Of a stretch of 64,000 nucleotides of DNA, positions 34,412 to 43,493 are shown piece by piece. Position numbers and translations under genes: made by a program. Origin of the DNA: Maridesulfovibrio ferrireducens (GTDB lineage Bacteria; Desulfobacterota; Desulfovibrionia; Desulfovibrionales; Desulfovibrionaceae); NCBI RefSeq assembly GCF_016342405.1, contig NZ_JAEINN010000003.1, positions 186,001-250,000 of the forward strand, in the 5' to 3' direction. A model generated the notes under the pieces. The model was not told the DNA's origin. It made no database searches and saw nothing but the letters and a program-made list of their open reading frames with translations. The stretch's first letter is position 1; every line of letters starts with the position of its first letter.

Positions 34412-35857
34412 TCACCCACGATATGAAAAAAGCATCCGCAGAATCTTCCTGACTTTATCGGAAAATATTTTTTCACCGAGAAGCTTACCTGCTACCCGCT
34501 TATTAATTTCCATCAGTGTCGGATATGGATGAATTGCTCCGGCAAGGGTTGCCAATCCGACACTTCCATTGACTGCCGCCACCCATTCTCCGAGCAATTC
34601 CCCGGCATGTACTGCCGCAACCTGAACGCCTAGAGGCTTGCCTTTAGTATCAAGCAGCAATTTAATCCGTCCGCACCCTTCACCTTCCGCCAAAGCACGG
34701 TCATTTCCTGAAAATTCTTCAACAACAATGCTGTACTTAATACCCAGAGCTTTTGCCCTCACTTCATTAAGCCCCACACTGGCAAGCTCCGGATCGGAAT
34801 ATGTACACCATGGCAACCATTTGTAATTTGCTTTGCGCGGCAGATGCATAACGGCATTGGCAACGATTATCCCGCCTTCGTATCCTGCGGCATGTGTAAA
34901 ACGATGCTTGCCTGTAACATCTCCTGCCGCATAAATATTCTTAACCGAAGTACGCATTCTGGAATCAACATCAATACCATTCGAATTATGATTTATGCCG
35001 ATCTCATCAAGTTCCAGACCGGAAGTGTTTGCTTTGCGGCCTAATGCAACAAGAAGCTTCTGCCCGTTTATAACCTTTCGCGGACCAATCCCTTCAAAGG
35101 TATCTTCCAGAATAACTTCAATTCCGCTTGAACCTTTGCGGACCTGTTCAACCTTCGCGCCTAAAATAAATTTTACACCGTCCTGCATCATGGCATCCAT
35201 CACATACTGAGCCATATCTGCATCTTCTTTGCTCAAAATATGATTACTGCGTTGAATAACCGTCACCGCACACCCTAACCTCTGGAAGGCCTGAGCCATC
35301 TCAATTGCAATGGGACCACCCCCAAGCACCAAAAGTGATGTAGGAAGCTCCCGCAATGAAAAGAGGTCCATATTAGTAAGACAAGGCACATCCTTCAGAC
35401 CGGGAATAGGCGGTGCGGCAGGAGACGACCCTGTCGCTATTACCCATGAACGGGCAGAAACGCTTTTACCTTCCAGCAATACTGAATGTTTTTCGACAAA
35501 CGAAGGAGAACCGAATTTTACCGAGACCCCCAGCGAATTAAAACGTTCAACAGAATCATGTTTTTGAATCTCGGATACAACCGATGAAATACGATCAGCA
35601 ACTTTGGAATAATCAACAGGAGGAAGATCGACAGAAGGCAGGCCGAAATCCTGCGCTTTACCCATCAAGTGGCGCACTCTGGCTGTTCGAATTAAAGTTT
35701 TACTTGGAACACAGCCATAATGAAGACAGTCACCGCCTAAACTGTTTTCCTTTTCAATCAATAAAACCTTAACTCCAAGCTGCGCAGCTCCCGCAGCCAC
35801 AGTAAGTCCGGCAGCGCCGCCGCCGATTATCCCTAAATCGTAATCACAAATCGGCAT
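34412..35857 (-). CDS. Class I pyridine nucleotide-disulfide oxidoreductase (mercuric reductase/lipoamide dehydrogenase-like)
   Basis: 481 residues. The N-terminal FAD motif GIIGGGAAGLTVAAG is at 9-23. The redox-active CLHYGC at 44-49 is in the class I pattern (GGDCLHYGCVPSK). The NAD(P)H motif VLGGGPIAIEMAQAF is near 178-192. The C-terminal HPYPTLMEINKR is near 443. It has the extended CxxxxC and C-terminal His of lipoamide dehydrogenase, but there is no NmerA domain and no C-terminal vicinal Cys pair, so mercury reduction is unlikely. No pyruvate dehydrogenase genes adjoin. The substrate is unknown; a soluble disulfide or quinone reductase is possible. Confidence 0.9.
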   Translation of the reverse strand: MPICDYDLGIIGGGAAGLTVAAGAAQLGVKVLLIEKENSLGGDCLHYGCVPSKTLIRTARVRHLMGKAQDFGLPSVDLPPVDYSKVADRISSVVSEIQKHDSVERFNSLGVSVKFGSPSFVEKHSVLLEGKSVSARSWVIATGSSPAAPPIPGLKDVPCLTNMDLFSLRELPTSLLVLGGGPIAIEMAQAFQRLGCAVTVIQRSNHILSKEDADMAQYVMDAMMQDGVKFILGAKVEQVRKGSSGIEVILEDTFEGIGPRKVINGQKLLVALGRKANTSGLELDEIGINHNSNGIDVDSRMRTSVKNIYAAGDVTGKHRFTHAAGYEGGIIVANAVMHLPRKANYKWLPWCTYSDPELASVGLNEVRAKALGIKYSIVVEEFSGNDRALAEGEGCGRIKLLLDTKGKPLGVQVAAVHAGELLGEWVAAVNGSVGLATLAGAIHPYPTLMEINKRVAGKLLGEKIFSDKVRKILRMLFSYRG

Positions 35858-35883
35858 ATAAACCTTCCTGTTAACTTTTACAG

Positions 35884-36834
35884 TTACATGGCAAGCGCAC
35901 CGAACAAAGCAGAACCGTAAAGGCCGCTATCTTGATTATCGTTCAAAAAAACAGGAATACGGCTAAGCACTTCAACCATTGAGCTGGACCTTCGAAATTC
36001 TTCCATGAAATCAGGATGCTCAACAACAAAAGGATTTTTCGCCAGAATTCCTCCAGAAATATATAAGCCACCCGTAGCCAGAACACTTAGTGCATAATTA
36101 CGACAGCATCTGGCTGTGAACTTTCTGTACCAGTCAAGAGTAAGCCCTCCGTCAGCCATTTTCTTAGCCACTTCATAAGGTTTTAAATCTTCACCCGTCA
36201 GATATAAATGCAAATGGTTAAGCCCCTTACCAGTAAGAACTTCATCACCGTAGCAATATGAAATTCCGATTCGATCCTTCACGAAAGCACAAAAATCAAG
36301 CTCTTCAGCCGTTTCAAACGGAAAAGTAATATGCCCGGCTTCAGACGGGACAGGAACAAATCCTACAGATGGAACCGGAACTAAAGCGCAATGCCCCAAA
36401 CCCGTTCCTGCACCGAGGACTCCGACAGTACCCTGCGGAGAAAAAGTTCCCTGTTGCAAAACTTTGCACTCTACAACAGCCGGAGTTCTACAGGCGTAAG
36501 CCTGAGCTACAAAGTCATTTATTAAGGATGCTTTTTTAAAACCGTAAACAGAGGGACCTTTCGAAATATCCACCGCCCATTTCAAATTGGTGGGATGGCA
36601 ATAATTCCCTCCTACAACCGGCCCTGCTACGGCAATCACCGCCATATCAAAATCCTGCGGTAAATATTGAAAGTCACTTTCCTTCAACAGCTCAAGAAGA
36701 TGCTCAAAACTTTCCGCATCCGTACTGGGAATCCAGACTTTCTCTTTCATGACAAGACTGCTTTCCGAGCGAACCTGAAACGCAGCAAACCTACTATTTG
36801 TTCCACCTATATCAATGGCAAGAATCAACCCCAT
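35884..36834 (-). CDS. glk: Glucokinase (Glk family)
   Basis: A 316-residue hexokinase-fold protein of the Glk family (not ROK). AIDIGGTNSRFAAF at residues 5-18 is the phosphate-binding loop, and VLGAGTGLGHCALV near 138-151 and EAGHITFPF follow the family order. It phosphorylates glucose with ATP. A Desulfovibrio relative would use it for stored polyglucose or sugars. It is downstream of, and may share a message with, nothing obvious: the flavoprotein gene follows 26 bases on the same strand. Confidence 0.92.
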   Translation of the reverse strand: MGLILAIDIGGTNSRFAAFQVRSESSLVMKEKVWIPSTDAESFEHLLELLKESDFQYLPQDFDMAVIAVAGPVVGGNYCHPTNLKWAVDISKGPSVYGFKKASLINDFVAQAYACRTPAVVECKVLQQGTFSPQGTVGVLGAGTGLGHCALVPVPSVGFVPVPSEAGHITFPFETAEELDFCAFVKDRIGISYCYGDEVLTGKGLNHLHLYLTGEDLKPYEVAKKMADGGLTLDWYRKFTARCCRNYALSVLATGGLYISGGILAKNPFVVEHPDFMEEFRRSSSMVEVLSRIPVFLNDNQDSGLYGSALFGALAM

Positions 36835-36981
36835 TCTGATACACCTTCTTATTATTTTTATCCTGTGAATTCCTTATTATCTGTAAACACGATGCCTGAC
36901 TCTAATACAGTCAGTTAAAAAAAGTAAATCAAGATAACAGCTTTTTTAAAATTCAACCTAAATATGTCAAAATTCAGACGT

Positions 36982-37029
36982 AAAAAAGCCCGGAACATAA
37001 ACTCAATACGAGCTAGATTCCAGGCTTTT
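36982..37029 (-). terminator. Terminator of the motB-motA operon
   Basis: AAAAGCCCGGAA (36984-36995) pairs with TTCCAGGCTTTT (37018-37029) apart from one C-A mismatch. The A-run on the left gives a U-run in the minus-strand RNA. It lies 25 bases past the motA stop. Confidence 0.82.
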
Positions 37030-37053
37030 AAGATTCAATGCCGTTTAAAATAA

Positions 37054-37917
37054 TCAGGAAGCTTTCACTAAAGGAATTTCGTGCAATATTTTTGTCTTAC
37101 CGTCCTTCTCTTCTTTGCGCATCTTGATATACTTTCTGGTAATATTTCTAAGAGCTTCGGTCTTACCTTCTCTGTTGTTGGGACAGAGAAAAGCAACCAG
37201 CTTTCTTTCAAGTTTATAAGGATTTTGCTCATTCTTAATGGCAATAATACCGTCCATAATCATTTTCTGATTAATCAATTCATTTCTAGTTCTGCAACGC
37301 ACAGTTTCAGCCATAGGAGCAAATATCATATTACTGAGAACTACCCCGTAAAGCGTTGAAATAAATGCTACCGGAATATGTTTCAGAATCATAGCCGGGT
37401 TATCAATACCCATGAGAAGACCGATCAGACCGATGACAGACCCGGCAACACCGAATGCCGGTGCAAAACGAGCCATTGACTGAAAAACTCGCTCAGATTC
37501 ATTTCTGCGCATATTAAAGAAAGACATTTCTGTCTTGAGACAATCTTTAATCTCTTCTTCATTAAAATTATCAACAAGAAGCATCAATCCGTTTTTCAAA
37601 AAGGACATGGTTGTCTGCTCGCCCGCTTTTTCGAGAGAAAGCATACCGTCCATACGTGAACGGACACTTAGATCAAGCAATGTATCTACTATTTCTTCAT
37701 GTGTGGTGAGCCTGCTGGAGTAAGTATTGCGAACAACTCGGAAAGCTTCAACCAGTTGTTCAACAGGATAACTGAGCATGACAGCAACAGCTAAACCGGA
37801 CATGACAATAGCAAATGCAGCAGCATTCCAATAAAGCCCTAACCCACCGCTGAGCCAGAAACTTGCTATAAAAATTAATGCGGCAAATGAAACACCTACA
37901 AGGTTCTTTCTGTTCAT
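37054..37917 (-). CDS. motA: Flagellar motor stator protein MotA-like (PomA type)
   Basis: A 287-residue membrane protein. Helices are near 8-27 and 31-50, a large cytoplasmic loop spans ~55-155, and two further helices follow at ~155-175 and ~185-207 (FGVAGSVIGLIGLLMG and PVAFISTLYGVVLSNMIF). This is the MotA/PomA layout, with conserved Pro and the TLYGV motif. It forms the ion channel with the MotB encoded just upstream. Start and motB stop are 12 bases apart. The gene order motB-motA is reversed relative to most bacteria. Confidence 0.92.
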   Translation of the reverse strand: MNRKNLVGVSFAALIFIASFWLSGGLGLYWNAAAFAIVMSGLAVAVMLSYPVEQLVEAFRVVRNTYSSRLTTHEEIVDTLLDLSVRSRMDGMLSLEKAGEQTTMSFLKNGLMLLVDNFNEEEIKDCLKTEMSFFNMRRNESERVFQSMARFAPAFGVAGSVIGLIGLLMGIDNPAMILKHIPVAFISTLYGVVLSNMIFAPMAETVRCRTRNELINQKMIMDGIIAIKNEQNPYKLERKLVAFLCPNNREGKTEALRNITRKYIKMRKEEKDGKTKILHEIPLVKAS

Positions 37918-37929
37918 GACATTACCTCC

Positions 37930-38655
37930 TTACTCGGCATTGAAGTCAGTGTTGATGACAACGATCTCAACACGGCGATTGTTCCCCGAAACCTTTTCCA
38001 TGGAATCAGGAAGTTCAGGAACAGTTCCACCGCGTCCGCTTACAAGAATACGAGCGGGATCGATAGACTTTTCACTGATAAAATATTGTGCAACCTGCGC
38101 AGCACGGCGGGCAGATAATTCAAAGGCGGAAATCTTTCCGGATTTAGCGACATCACTATGATCGGTATGTCCTACGATATGTATGGCATGATTGCTGGTT
38201 CGCAAAATTTCAGCGACCTCAGCAAGATATTGCAAAGTTTTCGGCTCAAAACTACTTCTACCCGGAGCAAAAAAAGCATCTCCGCGCATAATAATTTTAA
38301 GCTGCCCGTCATCCTCGCTTGCCATACTTATTGCACCGTCATTGCTGCGATAAAGTACATCTTGAGGAGTCAAAACAACCTTAGTGCTTCCACTCATTGC
38401 TTCGCGATGAACTGAAAGCATATCAATCAGATTGTCGACAGGATTGGGGGATACTTGTGACTGAGCATTGCCGCTGAAAATAACTTTAATATTTTCTTTG
38501 GACTGACTGTAAATAAACAGCACGACGAAAAGGACAAACATTACCATCATAAGATCAGCCCACGGAACAGACCACCCGCCCATACCGGATGTATCAGAGT
38601 CCGAAGAACCGAATTCCATCAGATCTAAATCACATTTGAATTCATCGTTTTTCAT
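37930..38655 (-). CDS. motB: Flagellar motor stator protein MotB-like (OmpA domain)
   Basis: 241 residues. A single membrane helix begins after PWADLMMVMFVLFVVLFIY, with the ion-binding Asp34 in PWAD. A periplasmic part follows with an OmpA-like peptidoglycan-binding domain (~130-235; HIVGHTDHSDVAKSG and FELSARRAAQVAQYFI). This anchors the stator to the cell wall. Its start lies 58 bases downstream of the sigma-54 promoter, and it is first in the motB-motA operon. Confidence 0.93.
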   Translation of the reverse strand: MKNDEFKCDLDLMEFGSSDSDTSGMGGWSVPWADLMMVMFVLFVVLFIYSQSKENIKVIFSGNAQSQVSPNPVDNLIDMLSVHREAMSGSTKVVLTPQDVLYRSNDGAISMASEDDGQLKIIMRGDAFFAPGRSSFEPKTLQYLAEVAEILRTSNHAIHIVGHTDHSDVAKSGKISAFELSARRAAQVAQYFISEKSIDPARILVSGRGGTVPELPDSMEKVSGNNRRVEIVVINTDFNAE

Positions 38656-38712
38656 ACCATTGCTCCATGATCAAAAAATACGGGCCACGCCCGAACGTTT
38701 CACCATCTCTAC

Positions 38713-38730
38713 AGCAAGGGTAATGCCAAA
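38713..38730 (-). promoter_or_regulatory. Sigma-54 promoter of motB-motA
   Basis: On the minus strand the text is TTTGGCATTACCCTTGCT. The TTGGCA and TTGCT elements match the consensus, and the GG-to-GC spacing is ten bases. The expected start is near 38702, some 47 bases before the motB ATG. Sigma-54 control of flagellar genes is common in delta-proteobacteria. Confidence 0.72.
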
Positions 38731-38838
38731 CTAATTAATGCAATAATTTTATCATGTTATGAGTCATAAAAAAGAAATTAAAGAAGATAGAAACAAAAAG
38801 TGTCAAAAAAAGAACAACCGTTAAATTACAAAAAAGAC

Positions 38839-39795
38839 CTAAAGATCAATACAAAGACCATCCTGAGCCATAATTATTTTATCAGGTTTACGCTCAGCAA
38901 ACTCGGCGTAAGATCTTGTATCTTCGAGAAATTTTTCCAATTCAAAATCATCGAGAACAGGTTCCTGATGGAACAGGCATAAAGTCTTAACTCCGGCATG
39001 TCCTGAGAGTTCAACAGCTATAATATTGTTTGAATGGCCCCAATCCTCTTTAATTGAATTGGCCTCGGCAAAAGAATACTGAGCATCCATAATCAAAAGA
39101 TCAGCGTCTTTAAAAAATTCTACAAATTCTATATCAGACAGAGCCGTCGCGCTTTTATGTTCACAATCTGTAGAATAAACAACCACTTTCCCATTTTTTT
39201 CAAAACGATAACCGAATGATCCGCCCGGATGATATTGAGCTTTAACCTTAACATTAATACCGGCAATTTCTAATTCCTGTCCGGTAGAAAGACGCGTGAA
39301 TTCAAATTCAGCTGCAAGGTTATCAAATTTTACAGGGAAAAACGGCTCACTTTGCTGGGTACGGAAGACATTCTCAATACCTGGATGCCCGCCATAAAAA
39401 GAAAGTTTATTGCCCTTCACATATGCTGGAATAAAAAAAGGAAAACCTTGCAGATGATCCCAGTGAAGATGAGAAATAAGGATGTGAAAATGAGCCCCGG
39501 GTTTGCCAAACCGCTCAGCCATGATTACATTTCCTAAATCACGAAGACCTGTTCCGCAATCGCAGATTAGATAGTCATCACCCGTTGTACCGATCTGGAT
39601 ACACGGAGTATTGGTTCCGTAAGACCCACGAACGGGAAAAGGAAGTTCATTATCAATAAATGAATCTAAATCAGTCGTGGAATCAATTCCACGCGCAACC
39701 GCAATTTCCAAAGCAGCTTTTACCTTTGCTCTGGCCCTATCGGCATTATATGTAGCAGGTAGAGAACCTCTTGCTCCCCAGATGCAAACTTTCAT
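38839..39795 (-). CDS. MBL-fold metal-dependent hydrolase (phosphodiesterase/RNase Z-like)
   Basis: A 318-residue metallo-beta-lactamase-fold enzyme. The metal-binding HLHWDH is at 109-114, VYSTDCEH provides a later Asp-His pair, and VELSGHAGVKTL a downstream histidine. GRSYGTNTPCIQI-type start sequences resemble cyclic-phosphate phosphodiesterases and RNase Z relatives. It has a full set of metal residues, so it is probably active. Its substrate is unknown. It stands alone, 183 bases upstream of motB on the same strand. Confidence 0.85.
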   Translation of the reverse strand: MKVCIWGARGSLPATYNADRARAKVKAALEIAVARGIDSTTDLDSFIDNELPFPVRGSYGTNTPCIQIGTTGDDYLICDCGTGLRDLGNVIMAERFGKPGAHFHILISHLHWDHLQGFPFFIPAYVKGNKLSFYGGHPGIENVFRTQQSEPFFPVKFDNLAAEFEFTRLSTGQELEIAGINVKVKAQYHPGGSFGYRFEKNGKVVVYSTDCEHKSATALSDIEFVEFFKDADLLIMDAQYSFAEANSIKEDWGHSNNIIAVELSGHAGVKTLCLFHQEPVLDDFELEKFLEDTRSYAEFAERKPDKIIMAQDGLCIDL

Positions 39796-40013
39796 TCAAC
39801 AACTCCTAATCTAATATTCTTCACCCCATTACCTTTAGACTAAAGAAAGAGCAACAGGCACAACTCATAAAGTAGTATTCTATTAAATCAATTTTTTTCA
39901 TATTATTTTTCTGATTATTAAAGCTGCCCCTTGACAGACTAGGTTTATTAAAGAACAAATTTATTTTTTGGTTCAATATAGTTTTTACTTAACACAAACA
40001 AGATTTCACCTAC

Positions 40014-40619
40014 ATGAAGATATATAATACATTAAAATCATTAGTACTCGGTTCCGGGTCACCTCGGAGAGAGGAACTGCTCTCATCTATTGGACTAAAT
40101 TTTAAAATTGATCCTGCAACTTGTGATGAACCGCCAGCCCGTGCAGGACAATTGCCGGAAGATTATGCTATTGAAATGGCTTTAATGAAAGCAAGAAATG
40201 TAGCTATTTCAAACCCGCAGACTATAGTTATAGGGGCGGATACTATTGTTGCATGCGATATGGATATTCTCGGCAAACCGTCCGACAAAACAAACGCCAT
40301 TGAAACGCTGAAAAGCCTATGTGGACGATCTCATAAAGTAATTACAGGTTGCGCTATAATTTCCGAGAACGGCGAAGAAACAAGTTATGCAGTTACAACC
40401 GAAGTTGAATTTATCAATTGTGACGAAGCTGCATTAAAAGCTTACGTTGCAACCGGAGAACCGGATGATAAAGCTGGATCTTATGCTATTCAGGGACAGG
40501 GGGCCTTTTTAGTCAAAGGAATATGCGGTTCATACACAAACGTCGTAGGATTACCTCTGGCACGTATAATGGAATCGTTAATTTCAATTGGTGCTGTATC
40601 CCCTGTTGAAAGCGAATAA
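40014..40619 (+). CDS. maf: Maf-like nucleoside triphosphate pyrophosphatase
   Basis: 201 residues of the Maf/HAM1-like fold. The GSGSPRR motif is at 13-19, GADTIVACD at 74-82, and the SYAIQGQGAFLV segment near the end. Members hydrolyse dTTP/UTP or modified nucleotides and delay septation when overproduced. It begins just after a TTGACA-like sequence (39930-39940), though no firm -10 was found. It is followed 117 bases later by a PAS-PAS-GGDEF-EAL gene. Confidence 0.92.
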   Translation: MKIYNTLKSLVLGSGSPRREELLSSIGLNFKIDPATCDEPPARAGQLPEDYAIEMALMKARNVAISNPQTIVIGADTIVACDMDILGKPSDKTNAIETLKSLCGRSHKVITGCAIISENGEETSYAVTTEVEFINCDEAALKAYVATGEPDDKAGSYAIQGQGAFLVKGICGSYTNVVGLPLARIMESLISIGAVSPVESE

Positions 40620-40735
40620 TATTTATAGCACGCTAATAAATTAATAGCAGACTAAACTTTTTTCAAATTATATTGCAATTGCCGTCTCATAATAGACTTT
40701 TATTAACCAGAGCTAACACTTTATCTAAAGAAATC

Positions 40736-42946
40736 ATGTCGCAAAATAATAACATTACAAACTTACCCAGCAAAAAAAACAATACTATAAAACTCGCTGA
40801 CAGTATTCCTGAAAGTTCTGAAATTCTTGAGTCTTTTTTAAATTGTGCTGGACATGCTGCAATTATCAAAGACTCTTCACTCAAATATCTGGCTGTAAAC
40901 AATGCCTTTATGAATCAAATCAGCCACAAAAGCAGTAAAGATATCATTGGTAAGATAGATCAAGAGATACTTAAACACCTGACCACAAAAGAACAGATTG
41001 CACAGATCGAAAAATATGACCGGATTGCGCTTAATCTCCCCAAAGGCGAACATGTCACGTTAGAAGTATCCTTCTACGATCAAAATGGTATTGAATCCAC
41101 TTTTCGCGCTAAAAAATTTCCCATATGGGACCAGAACAATGATTTGATGGGAGTAGGAACGCTTACTGCCGACATAACTGAAATAAAGACCACAGAAAAC
41201 GAACTTCTGACAATCCGTCAAAAACTCAATAACCATATTAAAACCCAAGAACAAACACTGCATGAGGCCAATGAAAACATTCAGTTTATGAGCAATGTTT
41301 TTAAAAACACACTGGACGGAATTATAATCACAGATGCCGCCGGTCACGCTCTGCAGATAAACCCGGCTTTCACTGAAATTACGGGCTACACCCTTGATGA
41401 TATTAAAGGTAAAAATCCGCGGATATTAAAATCGGACAACCATAACGCTGAATTCTACAAAGAGATGTGGGCTTCCTTAAAAACCATCGGAAAATGGGAT
41501 GGAGAACTGTGGAATCGTCGTAAAAACGGTGAAATATACCCTCAACGACTCAGCATCAGTGCTATTTATGATTCCAATCACAACGTAACCCACTATTTAG
41601 GCGTTAACAATGATGTGAGCGAACTTAAGCGTAAAGAACAAAAAATTAACTTTTACGCCTATCACGATGTACTCACCAATCTCCCGAATTTCAGACTGTT
41701 CTCTGATCGGTTACGAACAGAAATAAAAAAATGCTCAATAAAAAAATGTCAAATTGCCTTACTTTATATAGACTTTGACGATTTTAAAAAAGTTAATGAT
41801 TCTCTAGGTTACCGTGTTGGAGATAAACTTCTGAAAGCTTTCGCTGAAAAAGTTAAAAAACTCATAAAAGGTTCTGACCTTTTCGCTAGAATTGGAAGTG
41901 ATGAGTTCGCCATTGCTTTAGTCGACTTTAAAAATATCAATTCACTCATGCTTTTTTCTAGAAAAATCAGAAGCTTGCTTCGAGATCCATTTAAAATTGA
42001 AGGATATGAAATTTTCATAACAGTAAGCATCGGAATTTCTACCTACCCGGATGATTCTCAAACAGCAGAAACGCTTCTGCAACATGCTGCTACAGCTATG
42101 CATCAAATGAAGGGTGAGAACGGGGTTGGAAGCGAAGTAAGATTTTATACATCTCAAATGCTGATACGTGCTCAAAATAAAATTGATATGGAATCTGCTA
42201 TCCGAAAGGGATTGTCATCCAATGAATTTGTTCCTTTCTATCAGGCCAAAATCAATTCTGAAACAGGAAAAGTAATTGGAATGGAAGCTCTTGCCCGCTG
42301 GGTAAAAGAGGACGGCACAATTATTCCTCCCGGACAATTTATAGAATTTGCAGAATCACTTAATCTGATCGGAAACATAGACAGTCAGATTATGAAAATT
42401 TCTATTAAAGATATGGCTGACTGGGAAAAAGCAGGTCATAAAGACCTAATAGTTTCCGTAAATGTTTCATCAAAAGAACTTGAAGATCCATCTTTTTCAA
42501 GCAATGTTATCAATGCCTTAGATAAATATAAATTAAATAAAAAACAGTTGGAAATTGAAATAACCGAATCTTTGATTATGAAAAATGTTGAACAAAAAAT
42601 TCAACTTTTAAAAACTTTGAGTGAAACCGGAATTAGAATTTCTATTGACGATTTCGGAACAGGGTATTCCTCGCTCAGCTACCTTAAAAAACTCCCCATC
42701 AACACGCTTAAAATTGACATATCATTTATAAGAGACATTTTAACAGATCCAAATGATATGGCTATTGTTTCAGCGATAATCAGCATGGCCGGGAAAATGG
42801 GACTTGATGTTATTGCAGAAGGGGTGGAGCATGCTGGCCAAATAGAACTACTTAAAAATGAAGGATGTAACCTGATACAAGGGTTCTACTACTCAAAACC
42901 ATTACCAAAGGTAGATTTTATAAAGTTTTTGGAAGGACACGCGTAA
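40736..42946 (+). CDS. PAS-PAS-GGDEF-EAL cyclic-di-GMP protein
   Basis: 736 residues from ATG 40736. A TTG 63 bases upstream is in frame but less likely. Two PAS domains (~25-150 and ~185-300) come first; the second has NTLDGIIITDAAGHALQINPAF. A GGDEF domain follows (~303-460), signature GSDEF at 387-391, where Ser replaces the second Gly. An EAL domain ends the protein (~470-735), with EAL at 517-519, EITES, DDFGTGYSSLSYL, AEGVE and QGFYYSKP, all catalytic residues present. Phosphodiesterase activity is more certain than cyclase activity. No membrane helix is seen, so sensing is cytoplasmic. Confidence 0.92.
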   Translation: MSQNNNITNLPSKKNNTIKLADSIPESSEILESFLNCAGHAAIIKDSSLKYLAVNNAFMNQISHKSSKDIIGKIDQEILKHLTTKEQIAQIEKYDRIALNLPKGEHVTLEVSFYDQNGIESTFRAKKFPIWDQNNDLMGVGTLTADITEIKTTENELLTIRQKLNNHIKTQEQTLHEANENIQFMSNVFKNTLDGIIITDAAGHALQINPAFTEITGYTLDDIKGKNPRILKSDNHNAEFYKEMWASLKTIGKWDGELWNRRKNGEIYPQRLSISAIYDSNHNVTHYLGVNNDVSELKRKEQKINFYAYHDVLTNLPNFRLFSDRLRTEIKKCSIKKCQIALLYIDFDDFKKVNDSLGYRVGDKLLKAFAEKVKKLIKGSDLFARIGSDEFAIALVDFKNINSLMLFSRKIRSLLRDPFKIEGYEIFITVSIGISTYPDDSQTAETLLQHAATAMHQMKGENGVGSEVRFYTSQMLIRAQNKIDMESAIRKGLSSNEFVPFYQAKINSETGKVIGMEALARWVKEDGTIIPPGQFIEFAESLNLIGNIDSQIMKISIKDMADWEKAGHKDLIVSVNVSSKELEDPSFSSNVINALDKYKLNKKQLEIEITESLIMKNVEQKIQLLKTLSETGIRISIDDFGTGYSSLSYLKKLPINTLKIDISFIRDILTDPNDMAIVSAIISMAGKMGLDVIAEGVEHAGQIELLKNEGCNLIQGFYYSKPLPKVDFIKFLEGHA

Positions 42947-43140
42947 TCCATTTTGGTTCCCCCGGCATAAACCCCACCACACCCCCTACCTATTTTAAAA
43001 ACCCTACCATTAAATACTACCTGATACATTTAAAATACACATTTTCAAACGTTTACAGACCCTCTCCTTCTGATATTAATAAATCTAACGGCTTATAATT
43101 TTATAGCTTTTGGATTTGAATTTAATGAAGGAGAGTTGCA

Positions 43141-43395
43141 ATGATTGAATCAATCACCAAAATGACACAAGATGTAGTACTTGAAGGCACCAGTCCTGCT
43201 AAGGAAGTCGCTCAAAAAATTGGCAAACCATATTCAACACTCCTGAGAGAAATTAATCCTTTTGATCAGAACGCCAAACTTGGAGCCGGAACATTACTTG
43301 ATATTCTAAAAGCAACGAATGAAGTAAGGCTACTTGAACATATGGCAAAAAGCATTGGGTATACAGTTAAGCCGAATAAAGTCCATCCAGCTTAA
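43141..43395 (+). CDS. Phage CII-like (CP76 family) DNA-binding regulator, solitary
   Basis: 84 residues with GAAGGAGAGTTGCA upstream, a very strong ribosome-binding site. SPAKEVAQKIGKPYSTLLREIN is a helix-turn-helix, and QNAKLGAGTLLDILKATNEVRLLEHMAKSIGY completes the phage CII/CP76 pattern. It has its own terminator at 43421, so it is monocistronic. No other phage gene is visible on either side, so it is a domesticated regulator, perhaps of cyclic-di-GMP or flagellar genes. Similar stand-alone genes occur in sulfate reducers; the target is unknown. Confidence 0.75.
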   Translation: MIESITKMTQDVVLEGTSPAKEVAQKIGKPYSTLLREINPFDQNAKLGAGTLLDILKATNEVRLLEHMAKSIGYTVKPNKVHPA

Positions 43396-43420
43396 CTACA
43401 TTTCCAAAATAGTTAGTATG

Positions 43421-43451
43421 AGCCTGAACAGTGTCTGCTGTTCAGGCTTTT
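43421..43451 (+). terminator. Intrinsic terminator of the CII-like gene
   Basis: AGCCTGAACAG (43421-43431) and CTGTTCAGGCT (43438-43448) form a perfect 11-bp stem around TGTCTG, followed by TTT. It lies 26 bases after the stop codon. Confidence 0.92.
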
Positions 43452-43493
43452 GCCATTCTGGACTTTTAGCAATTTTAGGTTGATACTTACTTT

